Positions 16,186-24,968 of a stretch of 64,000 nucleotides of DNA are shown here, one piece after another. The position numbers and the translations under genes were made by a program. Below the pieces are notes generated by a model that saw only the letters and a program-made list of their open reading frames with translations, ran no database searches and was not told where the DNA came from. Source of the stretch: Sphingobacterium detergens (GTDB lineage: Bacteria > Bacteroidota > Bacteroidia > Sphingobacteriales > Sphingobacteriaceae). The first letter of the stretch is position 1, and the number at the start of each line of letters is the position of its first letter. The stretch covers positions 248,001 through 312,000 of the forward strand of contig NZ_RAPY01000004.1 of assembly GCF_003610355.1 (NCBI RefSeq), read 5' to 3'.

Positions 16186-17577
16186 ATGAAAAGAAACACA
16201 TTATTTAAGTCTGTCTTAGTGGCAGTGATGGTTGGAAATACAATTTTATCGCATGCGCAGGTGAATAAGGCCACAGAAAAAGGTTGGACAAATCTTTTTG
16301 ACGGAAAAACGCTGAATGGCTGGAAAACCGTTGGAGGGAAAGCTCCTTATTCTATTGAGGGGGACGCAATCGTGGGGCGAATGACTAAAGGAACGCCTAA
16401 TTCATTTTTAATCACAGAAAAAGAATATGGTGATTTCATATTGGAACTAGATGTTAAGCTGGAAGGTAGTCAAACGAATTCAGGAATCCAGACCCGGAGT
16501 CATCTTGATCCAAAAGCGAATGATGGCCGTGGCAAAGTCTATGGAAGACAAGTGGAGATAGACCCGTCATCCAGGGCGTGGACAGGTGGTATTTATGATG
16601 AAGCCCGCCGCGGTTGGCTTTATCCCCTAGATCTCAATGAAAATGCAAAGAAAGCGTACAAAGCCGAAGAGTATAATCATATCAGAATAGAGGCAATCGG
16701 TGATGAGATGCGTACCTGGATCAATGATATTCCTGTTTCTTATGTAGTGGATACAATTGATCGAACTGGATTCATCGGATTACAAGTACATAGTATTCCT
16801 TCAGAATTAGATGGCAAGAAAGTCTATTTCAAAAATGTTAAAATAAAGACGACTGATCTGAAGACAAAAGGTTTTCCGAAAGATATTTATATCGTCAATC
16901 TAAAGCCAAATGAAATAGTTGCTGCCGAAAAGAAAAAAGGAGTAAAGCTGTTATTTGATGGTAAAACTAATAATGGATGGCGAAGCATCCATGGCGATAA
17001 ATTTCCTGATCGTGGTTGGGAAATTAAGGATGGTCAATTAACTGTTTTGAAATCTGATGGCGGAGAATCTACCAATGGTGGTGATATCATAACGAAGGAT
17101 AAATATACTGTATTTGATCTCTCTTTTGAATTTAAACTTAGTCCTGGAGCGAATAGTGGAGTAAAATATTTTGTCACATTGAAAGAGAAATCCAAAGGAT
17201 CGGCTATTGGTCTAGAATTTCAGGTGCTTGATGATGCCTTACATCCTGATGCAAAACTAGGTCGGGACGGTAACCGTACCCTGGCATCACTATATGATCT
17301 CATCACATCGAATAGAGATGCACGTGCCCGGAGACCAATAGGCGACTGGAATAGAGGTCGGGTAGTAGTTACAGCGGATAACAAGGTTGAGCATTATCTG
17401 AATGGAATAAAGATGCTGAGTTACGAAAGAGGATCGAAGGAGTTTAAGGATCTTGTCGCGATTAGTAAGTATAAGGACTGGGACAACTTTGGTGAAGCAA
17501 AAGAAGGCTCCATTCTATTACAGGATCATGGTGATCGGGTTTCATTTCGCAGTATAAAGATTAATACACAAAACTAA
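16186..17577 (+). CDS. Secreted tandem DUF1080 protein (3-keto-disaccharide hydrolase family), 463 aa
   Basis: A Sec signal peptide (about 1-25, ending SHAQ) is followed by two DUF1080 (PF06439) domains. The first begins NLFDGKTLNGWKTVGGK (about 37-53) and carries GDFILELDVKLEGSQTNSGIQTRS. The second begins LLFDGKTNNGWRSIHGDKF (about 262-280) and carries FDLSFEFKLSPGANSGVKYF. DUF1080 is a concanavalin-like fold. Characterised relatives cleave glycosides after oxidation of the sugar 3-OH to a ketone. The next gene, 6 bp later, is a Tat-exported Gfo/Idh oxidoreductase that could do that oxidation. Together they form a compact oxidise-then-eliminate glycoside cleavage unit in the periplasm. Exact substrate unknown. 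Confidence 0.85.
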   Translation: MKRNTLFKSVLVAVMVGNTILSHAQVNKATEKGWTNLFDGKTLNGWKTVGGKAPYSIEGDAIVGRMTKGTPNSFLITEKEYGDFILELDVKLEGSQTNSGIQTRSHLDPKANDGRGKVYGRQVEIDPSSRAWTGGIYDEARRGWLYPLDLNENAKKAYKAEEYNHIRIEAIGDEMRTWINDIPVSYVVDTIDRTGFIGLQVHSIPSELDGKKVYFKNVKIKTTDLKTKGFPKDIYIVNLKPNEIVAAEKKKGVKLLFDGKTNNGWRSIHGDKFPDRGWEIKDGQLTVLKSDGGESTNGGDIITKDKYTVFDLSFEFKLSPGANSGVKYFVTLKEKSKGSAIGLEFQVLDDALHPDAKLGRDGNRTLASLYDLITSNRDARARRPIGDWNRGRVVVTADNKVEHYLNGIKMLSYERGSKEFKDLVAISKYKDWDNFGEAKEGSILLQDHGDRVSFRSIKINTQN

Positions 17578-17583
17578 GCTTAT

Positions 17584-18999
17584 ATGAATCATTATCTATC
17601 ACGTCGAAGTTTTGTTAAACAATCTGTTATTGCAGCGGGGGCTGTTATGTTATCGAATAGTGTCCTTGGCAACGTCAATTTGGCATCGCCGAATGAACGG
17701 GTTAATTTGGCATGTGTAGGTCTGGGCAATAGAGCTGCGGATATTATAAAAGAACTCTATAAAACTGGCCTTTGTAATATTGTCGCACTCTGTGATGTAG
17801 ACTTGGGAGCTAAACACACACAGGAAATTTTGAGCATGTTTCCAGATGCACCAAAATTTAAAGACTTTAGAGTTATGTTTGATAAAATGGGGAGCCAAAT
17901 CGATGCGGTTAGTATCGGTACACCAGATTTCTCCCATTTTGCTATAACGATGCTGGCTCTAGATCTTGGAAAGCATGTTTACGTGGAAAAACCAATGGCT
18001 AGGACATTTCTCGAAGTTGAGTTAATGACAAATAAAGCGAGGAAGAATCCAAAACTTATAACTCAGATGGGGAATCAGGGGCACTCTGAAGCGAATTACT
18101 TTCAATTCAAGGCCTGGAAGGATGCAGGGATAATTAAAGATATTACGCGCATAGATGCGCATATGAATATGCCCCGTAGATGGCATGGATGGGATGTGAA
18201 TATGAAAGGATTTCCTGCGGCAGAAATTACCCCAGACACATTAGACTGGGAACTGTGGCAAATGCAGACCCTAGGTCATAAGTATAATAAAGATTTTGTG
18301 AACGGACAATGGCGTTGCTGGTATGATTTTGGAATGGGAGCTCTTGGTGATTGGGGAGCGCACATCTTAGATACTGCACATGAATTTTTGGATCTTGGGT
18401 TACCAACAGAAGTAAGTGCGGTAAAGCTTGATGGACATAATTCGTATTTTTTTCCAATGTCTTCGACGCTGAAATTTCATTTTCCGAAGCGAAAAAAAAT
18501 GCCTGCGGTTGATATTAATTGGTATGATGGCTTAGATAATTTGCCACCAATCCCAGAGGGCTATGGGGTTTCGGGATTGGATCCGAACATTCCAGCACCC
18601 AGTACAGGTAAGTTAGAGCCGGCGAAATTAAATCCTGGAAAAATTATCTATGGAAAGGATCTGACTTTCAAAGGAGGTTCTCACGCAAGTATTTTGCAGA
18701 TTATACCTGAAACGAAGGCAAAGGAATTAGAATCCCGTCTTCCGGAGGTTCCGAAATCACCATCTAATCATTATGCCAACTTCCTAAAAGCATGTAAAGG
18801 AGAAGAGAAAACAAGGTCGGCTTTTGAAATTGCAGGACCTTTAAGTCAAGTGTTCTGTTTGGGAGTAATTGCACAGCGTCTAAATACTAAACTGATTTTT
18901 GATCCTCAAAAAAAGGAAATCAGCAATGATAAATTTGCGAACGCATTGTTGGCAGGACCTCCACCCGCAAGAGGTTGGGAACAGTATTATAAAATGTAA
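17584..18999 (+). CDS. Tat-exported Gfo/Idh/MocA family oxidoreductase, 471 aa
   Basis: The N-terminus SRRSFVKQSVIAAGAVML (residues about 6-23) is a twin-arginine signal, so the enzyme is exported already folded with its cofactor. The Rossmann part follows: NLACVGLGNRAADIIKEL, then IVALCDVD, AVSIGTPDFSHFAITMLALDLGKHVYVEKPMA. The lysine in the EKP motif is the usual catalytic or nucleotide-contact residue. These exported Gfo/Idh members keep NAD(P) tightly bound and interconvert sugar hydroxyl and keto groups. It forms an operon with the DUF1080 protein and is followed by a strong terminator (19023-19065). Confidence 0.88.
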   Translation: MNHYLSRRSFVKQSVIAAGAVMLSNSVLGNVNLASPNERVNLACVGLGNRAADIIKELYKTGLCNIVALCDVDLGAKHTQEILSMFPDAPKFKDFRVMFDKMGSQIDAVSIGTPDFSHFAITMLALDLGKHVYVEKPMARTFLEVELMTNKARKNPKLITQMGNQGHSEANYFQFKAWKDAGIIKDITRIDAHMNMPRRWHGWDVNMKGFPAAEITPDTLDWELWQMQTLGHKYNKDFVNGQWRCWYDFGMGALGDWGAHILDTAHEFLDLGLPTEVSAVKLDGHNSYFFPMSSTLKFHFPKRKKMPAVDINWYDGLDNLPPIPEGYGVSGLDPNIPAPSTGKLEPAKLNPGKIIYGKDLTFKGGSHASILQIIPETKAKELESRLPEVPKSPSNHYANFLKACKGEEKTRSAFEIAGPLSQVFCLGVIAQRLNTKLIFDPQKKEISNDKFANALLAGPPPARGWEQYYKM

Positions 19000-19022
19000 T
19001 CCGAGAGGAATATTTAATCTAT

Positions 19023-19065
19023 AAAAGGGCGAAGGGTACATATAATACCCTTCGCCTTTTTATTT
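19023..19065 (+). terminator. Intrinsic terminator after the DUF1080-Gfo/Idh operon
   Basis: GGCGAAGGGTA (19028-19038) pairs perfectly over 11 bp with TACCCTTCGCC (19046-19056), with a 7-nt loop, followed by TTTTTATTTTT. It lies 24 nt after the Gfo/Idh stop, making this the end of the two-gene transcript. Confidence 0.9.
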
Positions 19066-19296
19066 TTAAGAATTTTATCCTTGAGCTAGTTGACTTTTTT
19101 CGTCGTTGGCGCTGACCAGCAATGTGTTCATATCCATTCTATTAATTGAGACAAATCAGATGTATTTTGATCTATCTTGATTTAAATATATGGGGTATTG
19201 TAGATATTTTTGTTAGGAGGCTTTGAGATTGGTTGACGGTGGAAGTCAATACCTTTAAAAGTCTACAGTTTCATTTTGATATTAACCTTAAAAATT

Positions 19297-20979
19297 ATGA
19301 AAAGGACTCTTATGCTTCTTATTGGTGTTCTCACATTTGTCTTTCATGCTAATGGCCAGACTTCTGGAACGCAGACTTTTTATGTTTCACATCGATACTT
19401 AAAAATTCCGGTTAAAAATGGAGCCCCCAAACGTAATGTTGAACTTTGGTTGAATAATGAAAAAGTAAGATGGTTTGATGTTGAATTAGCGGATAGTGTA
19501 TACGATTGGATCGCTTATTTGGATATTGAGAAATGGAAGGGGCAATCCCTTAAACTGTCCATAAGTAATCCTGATCGGAATAGCCAAGGATTCAATTCCT
19601 TTGAGCAAGTTGATCTACAGGATGATAATGCGGTGTATACTGAAAAGGAACGTGGACAAATTCATTTTTCTCCAAAACGTGGGTGGCTGAATGATCCTAA
19701 CGGGCTCGTTTTCTTCAAAGGACAATATCATCTTTTTTTTCAGCATAATCCTTACGGTACTAGTTGGGGAAATATGCACTGGGGACATGCTGTATCTAGC
19801 GATTTGATCCATTGGAAAGAATTGGGAGAGGCTTTATATCCCGATGAATCGGGAGTTATGTTTAGTGGCGGGGCAGTGGTAGATACTAAAAATAGCAGTG
19901 GATTAGGAAATAATAATTTAATGGTTCCTATGGTCTTATTTTACACTGCAGCTGAACAATCTTGGAAGCAAGGACTGGCTTATTCTTTGGACGGAAAGGA
20001 ATTTAAGAAGTTGCCAAACCATATTTTGGATAAGATTTCAACTGGTAACCGGGATCCTAAAGTGATATGGCACAGGCCCTCGGCGCGGTGGGTGTTAACT
20101 TTATATGTCGAGGAAGAACATGGACAGCATAGCATGCATTTATTTACTTCAAAGGATATGAAAACATGGGAGTTTGCGAGTAAAGTTTATGGTGGTAAAG
20201 GAAATGACCGGTATCTATTTGAATGTCCCGAATTTTTTGAACTGGCGGTGGATGATGATCCGAAACAAAAAAAATGGATTTTAACAGGGGCCAATAGCCA
20301 ATATGCTATAGGGAGTTTTGATGGCAAAAAGTTCACCCCAGAGGCAGAAAGGTTGTTTAGTCAATATGGTCGTGATTACTATGCTGCACAGACGTTTAGC
20401 AACGAGCCTCTGGGACGTCGTATCGAGGTCGGATGGTGGCGAACCCATACTAATCAGGGTGCTACCGCTTTTAATCAATCCATGAGTATACCAATGGAAT
20501 TGAAGTTAAAAACGACAGAAAAAGGTATACGTTTATTTAGGGAACCGGTAGCTGAATTACAAAATTTAAGAAAAGATCAGTTGCACATTGGTCAAATCAG
20601 CTTAAAGGCCGGCAAGCTAAATCAATTGCAGCATTTTAGCGGCGATGTTGCTGAACTCAAATTGCTTATAACGCCTAAAAGTGCCAGAAATATACAAATC
20701 AATGTGCGTGGGTTAGTTATGAATTACAATGTTGCTACAGAAGAAATGGTTGTAGACAATGTGCGGGCAATTGTTCCTTTAAGAGATGGCAAATTAGTAT
20801 TGAGATTGTTTGTAGATCGTACTGGCCTTGAGCTGTTTGCCCAAAATGGGGAAATCTATATGCCAATAAATTACAATTTTGACCACAATAATTTGCAATA
20901 TGGTATTAGTGTCTCAAATGGTCAAGCGGTTTTGGATCAGGCTGATTTATATACACTAAAAAGTATTTGGTCTGACTAA
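19297..20979 (+). CDS. Secreted GH32 fructan hydrolase (levanase/inulinase type) with DUF4980 N-domain, 560 aa
   Basis: A signal peptide (MKRTLMLLIGVLTFVFHANGQ) is followed by about 95 residues of beta-rich sequence typical of the DUF4980 domain that precedes Bacteroidota GH32 enzymes. The GH32 five-blade propeller follows: WLNDPNGLVFF (about residue 129, nucleophile Asp), FSGGAVV, RDPKVIWH (the transition-state Asp) and ECPEFFEL (acid/base Glu). A C-terminal beta-sandwich ends the protein. It should release fructose from fructans or sucrose-type oligosaccharides in the periplasm or outside. The ATG at 19297 is preferred to the in-frame TTG at 19276 because it begins the signal peptide. No SusCD is adjacent, and it seems to be monocistronic. 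Confidence 0.92.
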   Translation: MKRTLMLLIGVLTFVFHANGQTSGTQTFYVSHRYLKIPVKNGAPKRNVELWLNNEKVRWFDVELADSVYDWIAYLDIEKWKGQSLKLSISNPDRNSQGFNSFEQVDLQDDNAVYTEKERGQIHFSPKRGWLNDPNGLVFFKGQYHLFFQHNPYGTSWGNMHWGHAVSSDLIHWKELGEALYPDESGVMFSGGAVVDTKNSSGLGNNNLMVPMVLFYTAAEQSWKQGLAYSLDGKEFKKLPNHILDKISTGNRDPKVIWHRPSARWVLTLYVEEEHGQHSMHLFTSKDMKTWEFASKVYGGKGNDRYLFECPEFFELAVDDDPKQKKWILTGANSQYAIGSFDGKKFTPEAERLFSQYGRDYYAAQTFSNEPLGRRIEVGWWRTHTNQGATAFNQSMSIPMELKLKTTEKGIRLFREPVAELQNLRKDQLHIGQISLKAGKLNQLQHFSGDVAELKLLITPKSARNIQINVRGLVMNYNVATEEMVVDNVRAIVPLRDGKLVLRLFVDRTGLELFAQNGEIYMPINYNFDHNNLQYGISVSNGQAVLDQADLYTLKSIWSD

Positions 20980-21020
20980 TAGCAGAGTGAAGAACGGAAA
21001 ATAAGTACTTAGATAAAATG

Positions 21021-21084
21021 AAAAAAGGTTTTCAAACGGGGAGAATGAAAACCTTCAATAACCAATTATAAACCTAAATTATGA
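21021..21084 (-). ncRNA. Repeated small RNA, copy B
   Basis: Minus-strand promoter: -33 TTTG (21118-21121), 20-nt spacer, -7 TAAATTTG (21090-21097). The spacer holds a perfect AGTGTA-N5-TACACT palindrome. Predicted RNA starts near 21084 and ends in a T-run at 21021-21026, after a perfect 9-bp hairpin (plus-strand arms 21025-21033 and 21047-21055) with the invariant 13-nt loop. It lies between the convergent ends of the GH32 gene and the HxlR gene; its promoter begins 34 bp past the HxlR stop. It cannot be a leader of any gene because the next frame downstream is antisense. Confidence 0.7.
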
Positions 21085-21154
21085 TAGTACAAATTTAAGT
21101 GTATTTTTTACACTATGCAAATTTATTTTATATTTTTTCTAATATGATAGAGTT

Positions 21155-21523
21155 CTAAATCGAAAGACCCTTTAATTTTTTCCCCCATTTTCCGAGTTCC
21201 CGAATGATGGGAGATAGCTCATAACCAATAACTGTTAATTCATACGTTACACGTAGTGGAACCTCCGCATATACCGTACGTTTGACGACTCCACTTTCCT
21301 CTAATTTTCGTAATTGTAAAGTCAACATGCGTTCGGTAATATTAGGAAGGCATTTTCTGATTTCATTGTATCGGAGGCTTCCGTTGATTAGATAGCAACA
21401 AATAGCCAAAGACCATTGGCCACCAATAATATTAGCCGCGAACACCTCAGGGCAATCATTCGCTAAAATTTGTTTATTGGCAAAATTTGTTGAACTCTCT
21501 TTGATTTTTGTCATCACACACAT
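21155..21523 (-). CDS. HxlR-family transcriptional regulator, 122 aa
   Basis: A winged-helix HxlR domain covers residues about 25-115: WSLAICCYLINGSLRYNEIRKCLPNITERMLTLQLRKLEESGVVKRTVYAEVPLRVTYELTVIG. This matches the family's 'rf.eL.r.ip.is.kmLt..LreLe..GlV.R..y...P..veY.LT..G' pattern. HxlR proteins usually sense electrophiles or redox stress. It is divergent from a flavodoxin-fold oxidoreductase 147 bp away, the classical arrangement in which the regulator represses a quinone or nitro-reductase. One cysteine pair near the N-terminus (ANDCPEVF and SLAICC) might be sensing residues, by inference. Confidence 0.9.
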   Translation of the reverse strand: MCVMTKIKESSTNFANKQILANDCPEVFAANIIGGQWSLAICCYLINGSLRYNEIRKCLPNITERMLTLQLRKLEESGVVKRTVYAEVPLRVTYELTVIGYELSPIIRELGKWGKKLKGLSI

Positions 21524-21670
21524 TTTTTATAGTACCGAACATTGGGCTACCAGTGAGCCAAAATAAGGAATATCTCGCTATTTTTGAATCAAAATAATTG
21601 AGTTAATAAACAATTACGGCTATCAAATGCCGTGATAATGAGCATCCAAACTATTGAATAATTAGCTATA

Positions 21671-22201
21671 ATGAAAACATTGGTCATTGTAATACATCCA
21701 AATATTAAAGAATCATTTATTAATAAGAGGTGGATCGAGGAATTGGAAAAACATCCGGAGAACTATGAAATCCATCAATTACATGAAAGATATCCAGATG
21801 AAAAAATTGACGTTACCGCGGAACAGCAATTGATTGAAAAGCATGATAAAATCATATTTCAATTTCCATTTTATTGGTTTAACTGCCCTCCATTTTTTAA
21901 AAAGTGGTTGGATGAGGTATTGACCTATGGCTGGGCATATGGAAAGTCGAGTGGTTACAAGTTAGCAGGAAAGAAGATCGCTTTGGCTCTTTCTGTTGGG
22001 ATTGACGAAGTAGAATATAGCGCAAATGGAAAATATAAATATAGCCTAGATCAATTGACAAGCCCTTTTGAGATTACATTCAACTATGTTCATGCCAATT
22101 ATCAACCACTTTTTGCATACTATGGTATCGAAAAACATGCTTCCAAAGAATGGGTTGAACAGAGTGTATGCCATTATCTCAATTTTTTGGAACAGTTCTA
22201 G
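21671..22201 (+). CDS. NAD(P)H oxidoreductase, flavodoxin-like fold (KefF/MdaB/YwrO type), 176 aa
   Basis: The start MKTLVIVIHPNIKESFINKRWIEEL is the FMN-binding loop region of the Flavodoxin_2 family (vvi.HPn...S..n). KIIFQFPFYWFNCPPFFKKWLDEVLTYGWAYG (about residues 57-88) is the family's most conserved block. It should be an FMN-dependent quinone or nitro-reductase using NAD(P)H in the cytoplasm. The divergent HxlR gene is its likely regulator. A bidirectional hairpin (22258-22292) lies after its stop. Confidence 0.9.
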   Translation: MKTLVIVIHPNIKESFINKRWIEELEKHPENYEIHQLHERYPDEKIDVTAEQQLIEKHDKIIFQFPFYWFNCPPFFKKWLDEVLTYGWAYGKSSGYKLAGKKIALALSVGIDEVEYSANGKYKYSLDQLTSPFEITFNYVHANYQPLFAYYGIEKHASKEWVEQSVCHYLNFLEQF

Positions 22202-22257
22202 ACCATCAATATGAATTGAAATTTTTACAGGATCTGGTAAGTTAGACTTACTAAACA

Positions 22258-22292
22258 TCAAAGGCATCTTTTATATAGCAAGATGCCTTTGA
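22258..22292. terminator. Bidirectional stem-loop between convergent genes
   Basis: TCAAAGGCATCTT (22258-22270) and AAGATGCCTTTGA (22280-22292) pair perfectly over 13 bp with a 9-nt loop. The element lies between the convergent oxidoreductase (ends 22201) and SDR (ends 22303) genes. No long T-run follows on either side, so its role as a terminator is likely by position but not certain. Confidence 0.6.
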
Positions 22293-22302
22293 CAATGGTA
22301 CG

Positions 22303-23058
22303 CTATCGTGTTGTATACCCCCCATTGGCAAAAATGGTTTGTCCGGTAATCCACCAACCATCTGTTACCAAGAATTCGACTAGAGGAGCAATATCTTTAA
22401 TGTCAGTCAAGCCCCCAAGTGCAGAAGCGGATTTATGGTAAGCTACCGCTTCTTCACTCTCTTGGCCATAGAAAAATGGTGTATCCATTGGACCAGGAGC
22501 AACCGCTGTCACCGAAATCCCTCGATCGCCAAATTCTTTGGATGCTGCACGTGTAAAATGTTCAACAGGAGCTTTCAATCCTTCATAAGTAGAATAAAAT
22601 CCTGTATAGGCGGCGAGTAGCGAAGTAACAATCGTGCAAATTTTACCATTGTTGTTCAGTTTTTTGCCTGCTTCTTGGATAAAAAAGTAGGCAACTTTGG
22701 AATTGATATCACTCATGCTGTCATACTCATCCACTGTTGTCTCTACAATCGTTTTTTTCAATACTTTACCAACAGTATTAATTGCAATATCAATTCCTCC
22801 ATATTGCGAGATCGCCGCATCAAAGAGTTTGCTAATATTTTCGATCTTAGTAAGATCCGCTTGAAACAGGATTGCCTCCGCTCCAGCAGCCCGTACCACT
22901 GCCAATGTTTCCTCAGCATCAGCTTTGGTGCCCTCACTGTTATAATGGATCACCAGTTTTGCGCCTTTGACAGCAAAATCTCTACTTAACAAACCGCCAA
23001 GGTTTTTCGCACCACCAGCGATCAATACGACTTTTCCTTTTACATCATTCCTTGCCAT
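22303..23058 (-). CDS. Short-chain dehydrogenase/reductase (SDR), 251 aa
   Basis: A classical SDR of normal length. The nucleotide-binding motif is VLIAGGAKNLGGLLSRDFA (residues about 11-29, a variant of TGxxxGxG), followed by FQADLTK and DIAINTVGKVL (the NNAG equivalent is NTVG). The active site is SLLAAYTGFYSTYEGLKAPVEH, with Tyr and Lys in YxxxK and an upstream Ser. The C-terminal VAPGPMDTPFF is standard. It oxidises or reduces an unknown carbonyl/hydroxyl substrate with NAD(P). A stand-alone AraC-type DNA-binding protein lies 50 bp upstream on the same strand, so the pair may form an operon. Confidence 0.9.
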   Translation of the reverse strand: MARNDVKGKVVLIAGGAKNLGGLLSRDFAVKGAKLVIHYNSEGTKADAEETLAVVRAAGAEAILFQADLTKIENISKLFDAAISQYGGIDIAINTVGKVLKKTIVETTVDEYDSMSDINSKVAYFFIQEAGKKLNNNGKICTIVTSLLAAYTGFYSTYEGLKAPVEHFTRAASKEFGDRGISVTAVAPGPMDTPFFYGQESEEAVAYHKSASALGGLTDIKDIAPLVEFLVTDGWWITGQTIFANGGYTTR

Positions 23059-23108
23059 AATAATTTATATTTTGATTATAACAAATTTCATGAAAGTAAA
23101 TGGTGATA

Positions 23109-23501
23109 CTATGGTGAACTTTTCGCTTTTTTCAATTGACGAAATTCAGAAGGGGTTAGACCTTCATATTTCTTGAAAAACTTGGTGAAATTAGATGGAT
23201 CATAAGTAAGTGTCTGAGCGATGGCTGAGATGGTCAACGTGCTATTGGCTAGAAGATCCTTTGTACATGTCAATATTTTATGTACATAAAAATGACAAGG
23301 ATGATTTCCACTGGTTTCCTGTATTATCTTAATAAGATGTTTTTGAGAGATACAAAGTGTACTGGCGATATCCTTTAATTCCAACATTTCCATAGCTGTG
23401 CCATTAACGAGCTCAGATAAATGACGGTCCAACAATTCAAAGTATTGGATTGTAATTTCTTCACTTCTTCTCTTATTGTGGGGTGATAATACTTCCGTCA
23501 T
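23109..23501 (-). CDS. Stand-alone AraC-type helix-turn-helix protein, 130 aa
   Basis: The protein is essentially just the AraC DNA-binding domain. The first HTH is MLELKDIASTLCISQKHLIKIIQETSG (about 38-64), and the second is LTISAIAQTLTYDPSNFTKFFKKYEGLTPSEFRQ (about 92-125). About 30 N-terminal residues carry no ligand domain. No upstream in-frame cupin-like extension was found. Such short AraC proteins bind DNA without effector control, or pair with another subunit. It sits just upstream of the SDR gene on the same strand, and small-RNA copy C lies about 160 bp further upstream in the same direction, so read-through from that unit could form its leader. Confidence 0.85.
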   Translation of the reverse strand: MTEVLSPHNKRRSEEITIQYFELLDRHLSELVNGTAMEMLELKDIASTLCISQKHLIKIIQETSGNHPCHFYVHKILTCTKDLLANSTLTISAIAQTLTYDPSNFTKFFKKYEGLTPSEFRQLKKAKSSP

Positions 23502-23658
23502 GCTAATTATCCTGAATAATATTCTAAATATAAGTAAATTATGTGTGCTGGGGTACTATTGCTTTCTCTTATAACCACACAATTAGATTTGACTAGGATT
23601 TATTTAAAGAATACATCAACGTAATATATTTTACAAATTTTAGTGTAATGTGAAAACG

Positions 23659-23722
23659 AAAAAAGGTTTTCAAACGGGGAGAATGAAAACCTTCAATAAC
23701 CAATTATAAACCTAAATTATGA
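23659..23722 (-). ncRNA. Repeated small RNA, copy C
   Basis: Minus-strand promoter: -33 CTTG (23756-23759), 20-nt spacer, -7 TACCTTTG (23728-23735). The spacer palindrome is AGTGTG-N5-TACACA. The RNA would run from about 23722 to the T-run at 23659, through a perfect 9-bp hairpin (plus-strand arms 23663-23671 and 23685-23693) with the invariant 13-nt loop. It lies between the AraC HTH gene (minus) and the hydroxyproline operon (plus), within the operon's 5' upstream region but on the opposite strand. Confidence 0.68.
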
Positions 23723-23987
23723 TAGGACAAAGGTAGTGTGTTTTGTACACACTTGCAAGGATTTTTGAATAAAATGCTCGTTTTGTATTTATTTATTTAT
23801 CCGGTTATGATATTACGAACTGATGTTTTATTATATTGATTCTAATTGTATTTTCCAGTTATAAGTCTTTGACGAGTGGTTACTCATAAAAGGTCAATAT
23901 TAGGTCAGAGTTGATTAATTCATAAGAAGACTGAGCAACTTATTGCATATAGCTTTGTGTTAAGGAATTTTAAAAAATTATTAAACT

Positions 23988-24887
23988 ATGGCACAATTGA
24001 ATTGGGAAGGAATTTACCCAGCAATGTTATCTCCCTTTGATGAGAATGGAAATTTGGATTTTGATATGTTTGCAAAGAACATTGAAGCGCAGGTGGAGGC
24101 CGGAGTCCACGGATTAATTATTGCAGGGTCATTGGGCGAAGCGAGTGTTTTGAGTAATGAGGAAAAATACGAGTTATTAAAACATGCATTGAAAGTCGTG
24201 AATGGACGTGTTCCTGTTTTGCTCAATATTGCGGAGAATACAACTGCTGATGCAATCAAAGTCGCGATAACCAGTGAAAATTTGGGCGCGGATGGATTGA
24301 TGTTGTTGCCTCCTATGCGTTATAAGTCTGATGATAGGGAGACTGTTGCTTATTTTCGCGCTGTTGCGCAGAGCACAACATTACCAATTTTAATCTATAA
24401 TAATCCTGTTGATTATGGTACCTATGTGTCTTTGGATATGTTTGAGGAACTGTTGCTGGAGCCAAATATTCAAGCCGTGAAAGAGTCAACACGTGATGTA
24501 ACCAATATTACTCGTCTGAAAAATCGTTTCGACGATCGCTTAAAGATCCTAGGGGGAGTGGATACATTGTGTTTAGAATCTTTAATGCTGGGGGCAGATG
24601 GGTTGGTTGCAGGGTTGGTGGATGCTTTTCCAAGGGAGACGGTTGCAATGTATCGTCTGGTCAATAAAGGCGAGCATAAGCAAGCCATAGCAATATACCG
24701 CTGGTTTATGCCATTATTGGAATTGGATATTCATCCCAAGCTCGTTCAATATATCAAATTGGCCGCTACAGCGGAAGGGATTTCAACACCATATACAAGA
24801 GCTCCGAGATTACCATTGATTGGGGAGGAAGAGCAACGGGTTAAAAAGATCATTGCTGATGCAATAGCAACAAGACCACTTTTATAG
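23988..24887 (+). CDS. DapA-family lyase, probable 1-pyrroline-4-hydroxy-2-carboxylate deaminase, 299 aa
   Basis: A full-length (beta/alpha)8 DapA/NanA family enzyme. It has GLIIAGSLGEASVLSNEEK (the substrate carboxylate loop), ILIYNNPVDYGTYVS (catalytic Tyr) and IQAVKESTRDVTNI (Schiff-base Lys). GS replaces the GT of true dihydrodipicolinate synthases, and its neighbours are hydroxyproline genes. I therefore call it the deaminase converting 1-pyrroline-4-hydroxy-2-carboxylate to 2,5-dioxopentanoate (alpha-ketoglutarate semialdehyde) and ammonia. First gene of the operon; a stem-loop (24893-24929) separates it from the dehydrogenase. Specific activity rests on context. Confidence 0.88.
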   Translation: MAQLNWEGIYPAMLSPFDENGNLDFDMFAKNIEAQVEAGVHGLIIAGSLGEASVLSNEEKYELLKHALKVVNGRVPVLLNIAENTTADAIKVAITSENLGADGLMLLPPMRYKSDDRETVAYFRAVAQSTTLPILIYNNPVDYGTYVSLDMFEELLLEPNIQAVKESTRDVTNITRLKNRFDDRLKILGGVDTLCLESLMLGADGLVAGLVDAFPRETVAMYRLVNKGEHKQAIAIYRWFMPLLELDIHPKLVQYIKLAATAEGISTPYTRAPRLPLIGEEEQRVKKIIADAIATRPLL

Positions 24888-24892
24888 CGGGG

Positions 24893-24929
24893 CTTTTCAA
24901 GTCTATTCCACTGGAGAAGACTTGAAAAG
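24893..24929 (+). terminator. Intra-operon stem-loop after the deaminase gene
   Basis: CTTTTCAAGTCT (24893-24904) pairs perfectly over 12 bp with AGACTTGAAAAG (24918-24929), 13-nt loop, followed by TTTCTACTG. It starts 6 nt after the stop and precedes the dehydrogenase ATG (24969) by 40 nt. It may be a partial terminator or mRNA-stabilising hairpin giving the first gene higher dosage. Confidence 0.55.
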
Positions 24930-24968
24930 TTTCTACTGAACATTTAGAAATAGGCAAAATAGAAGAGA

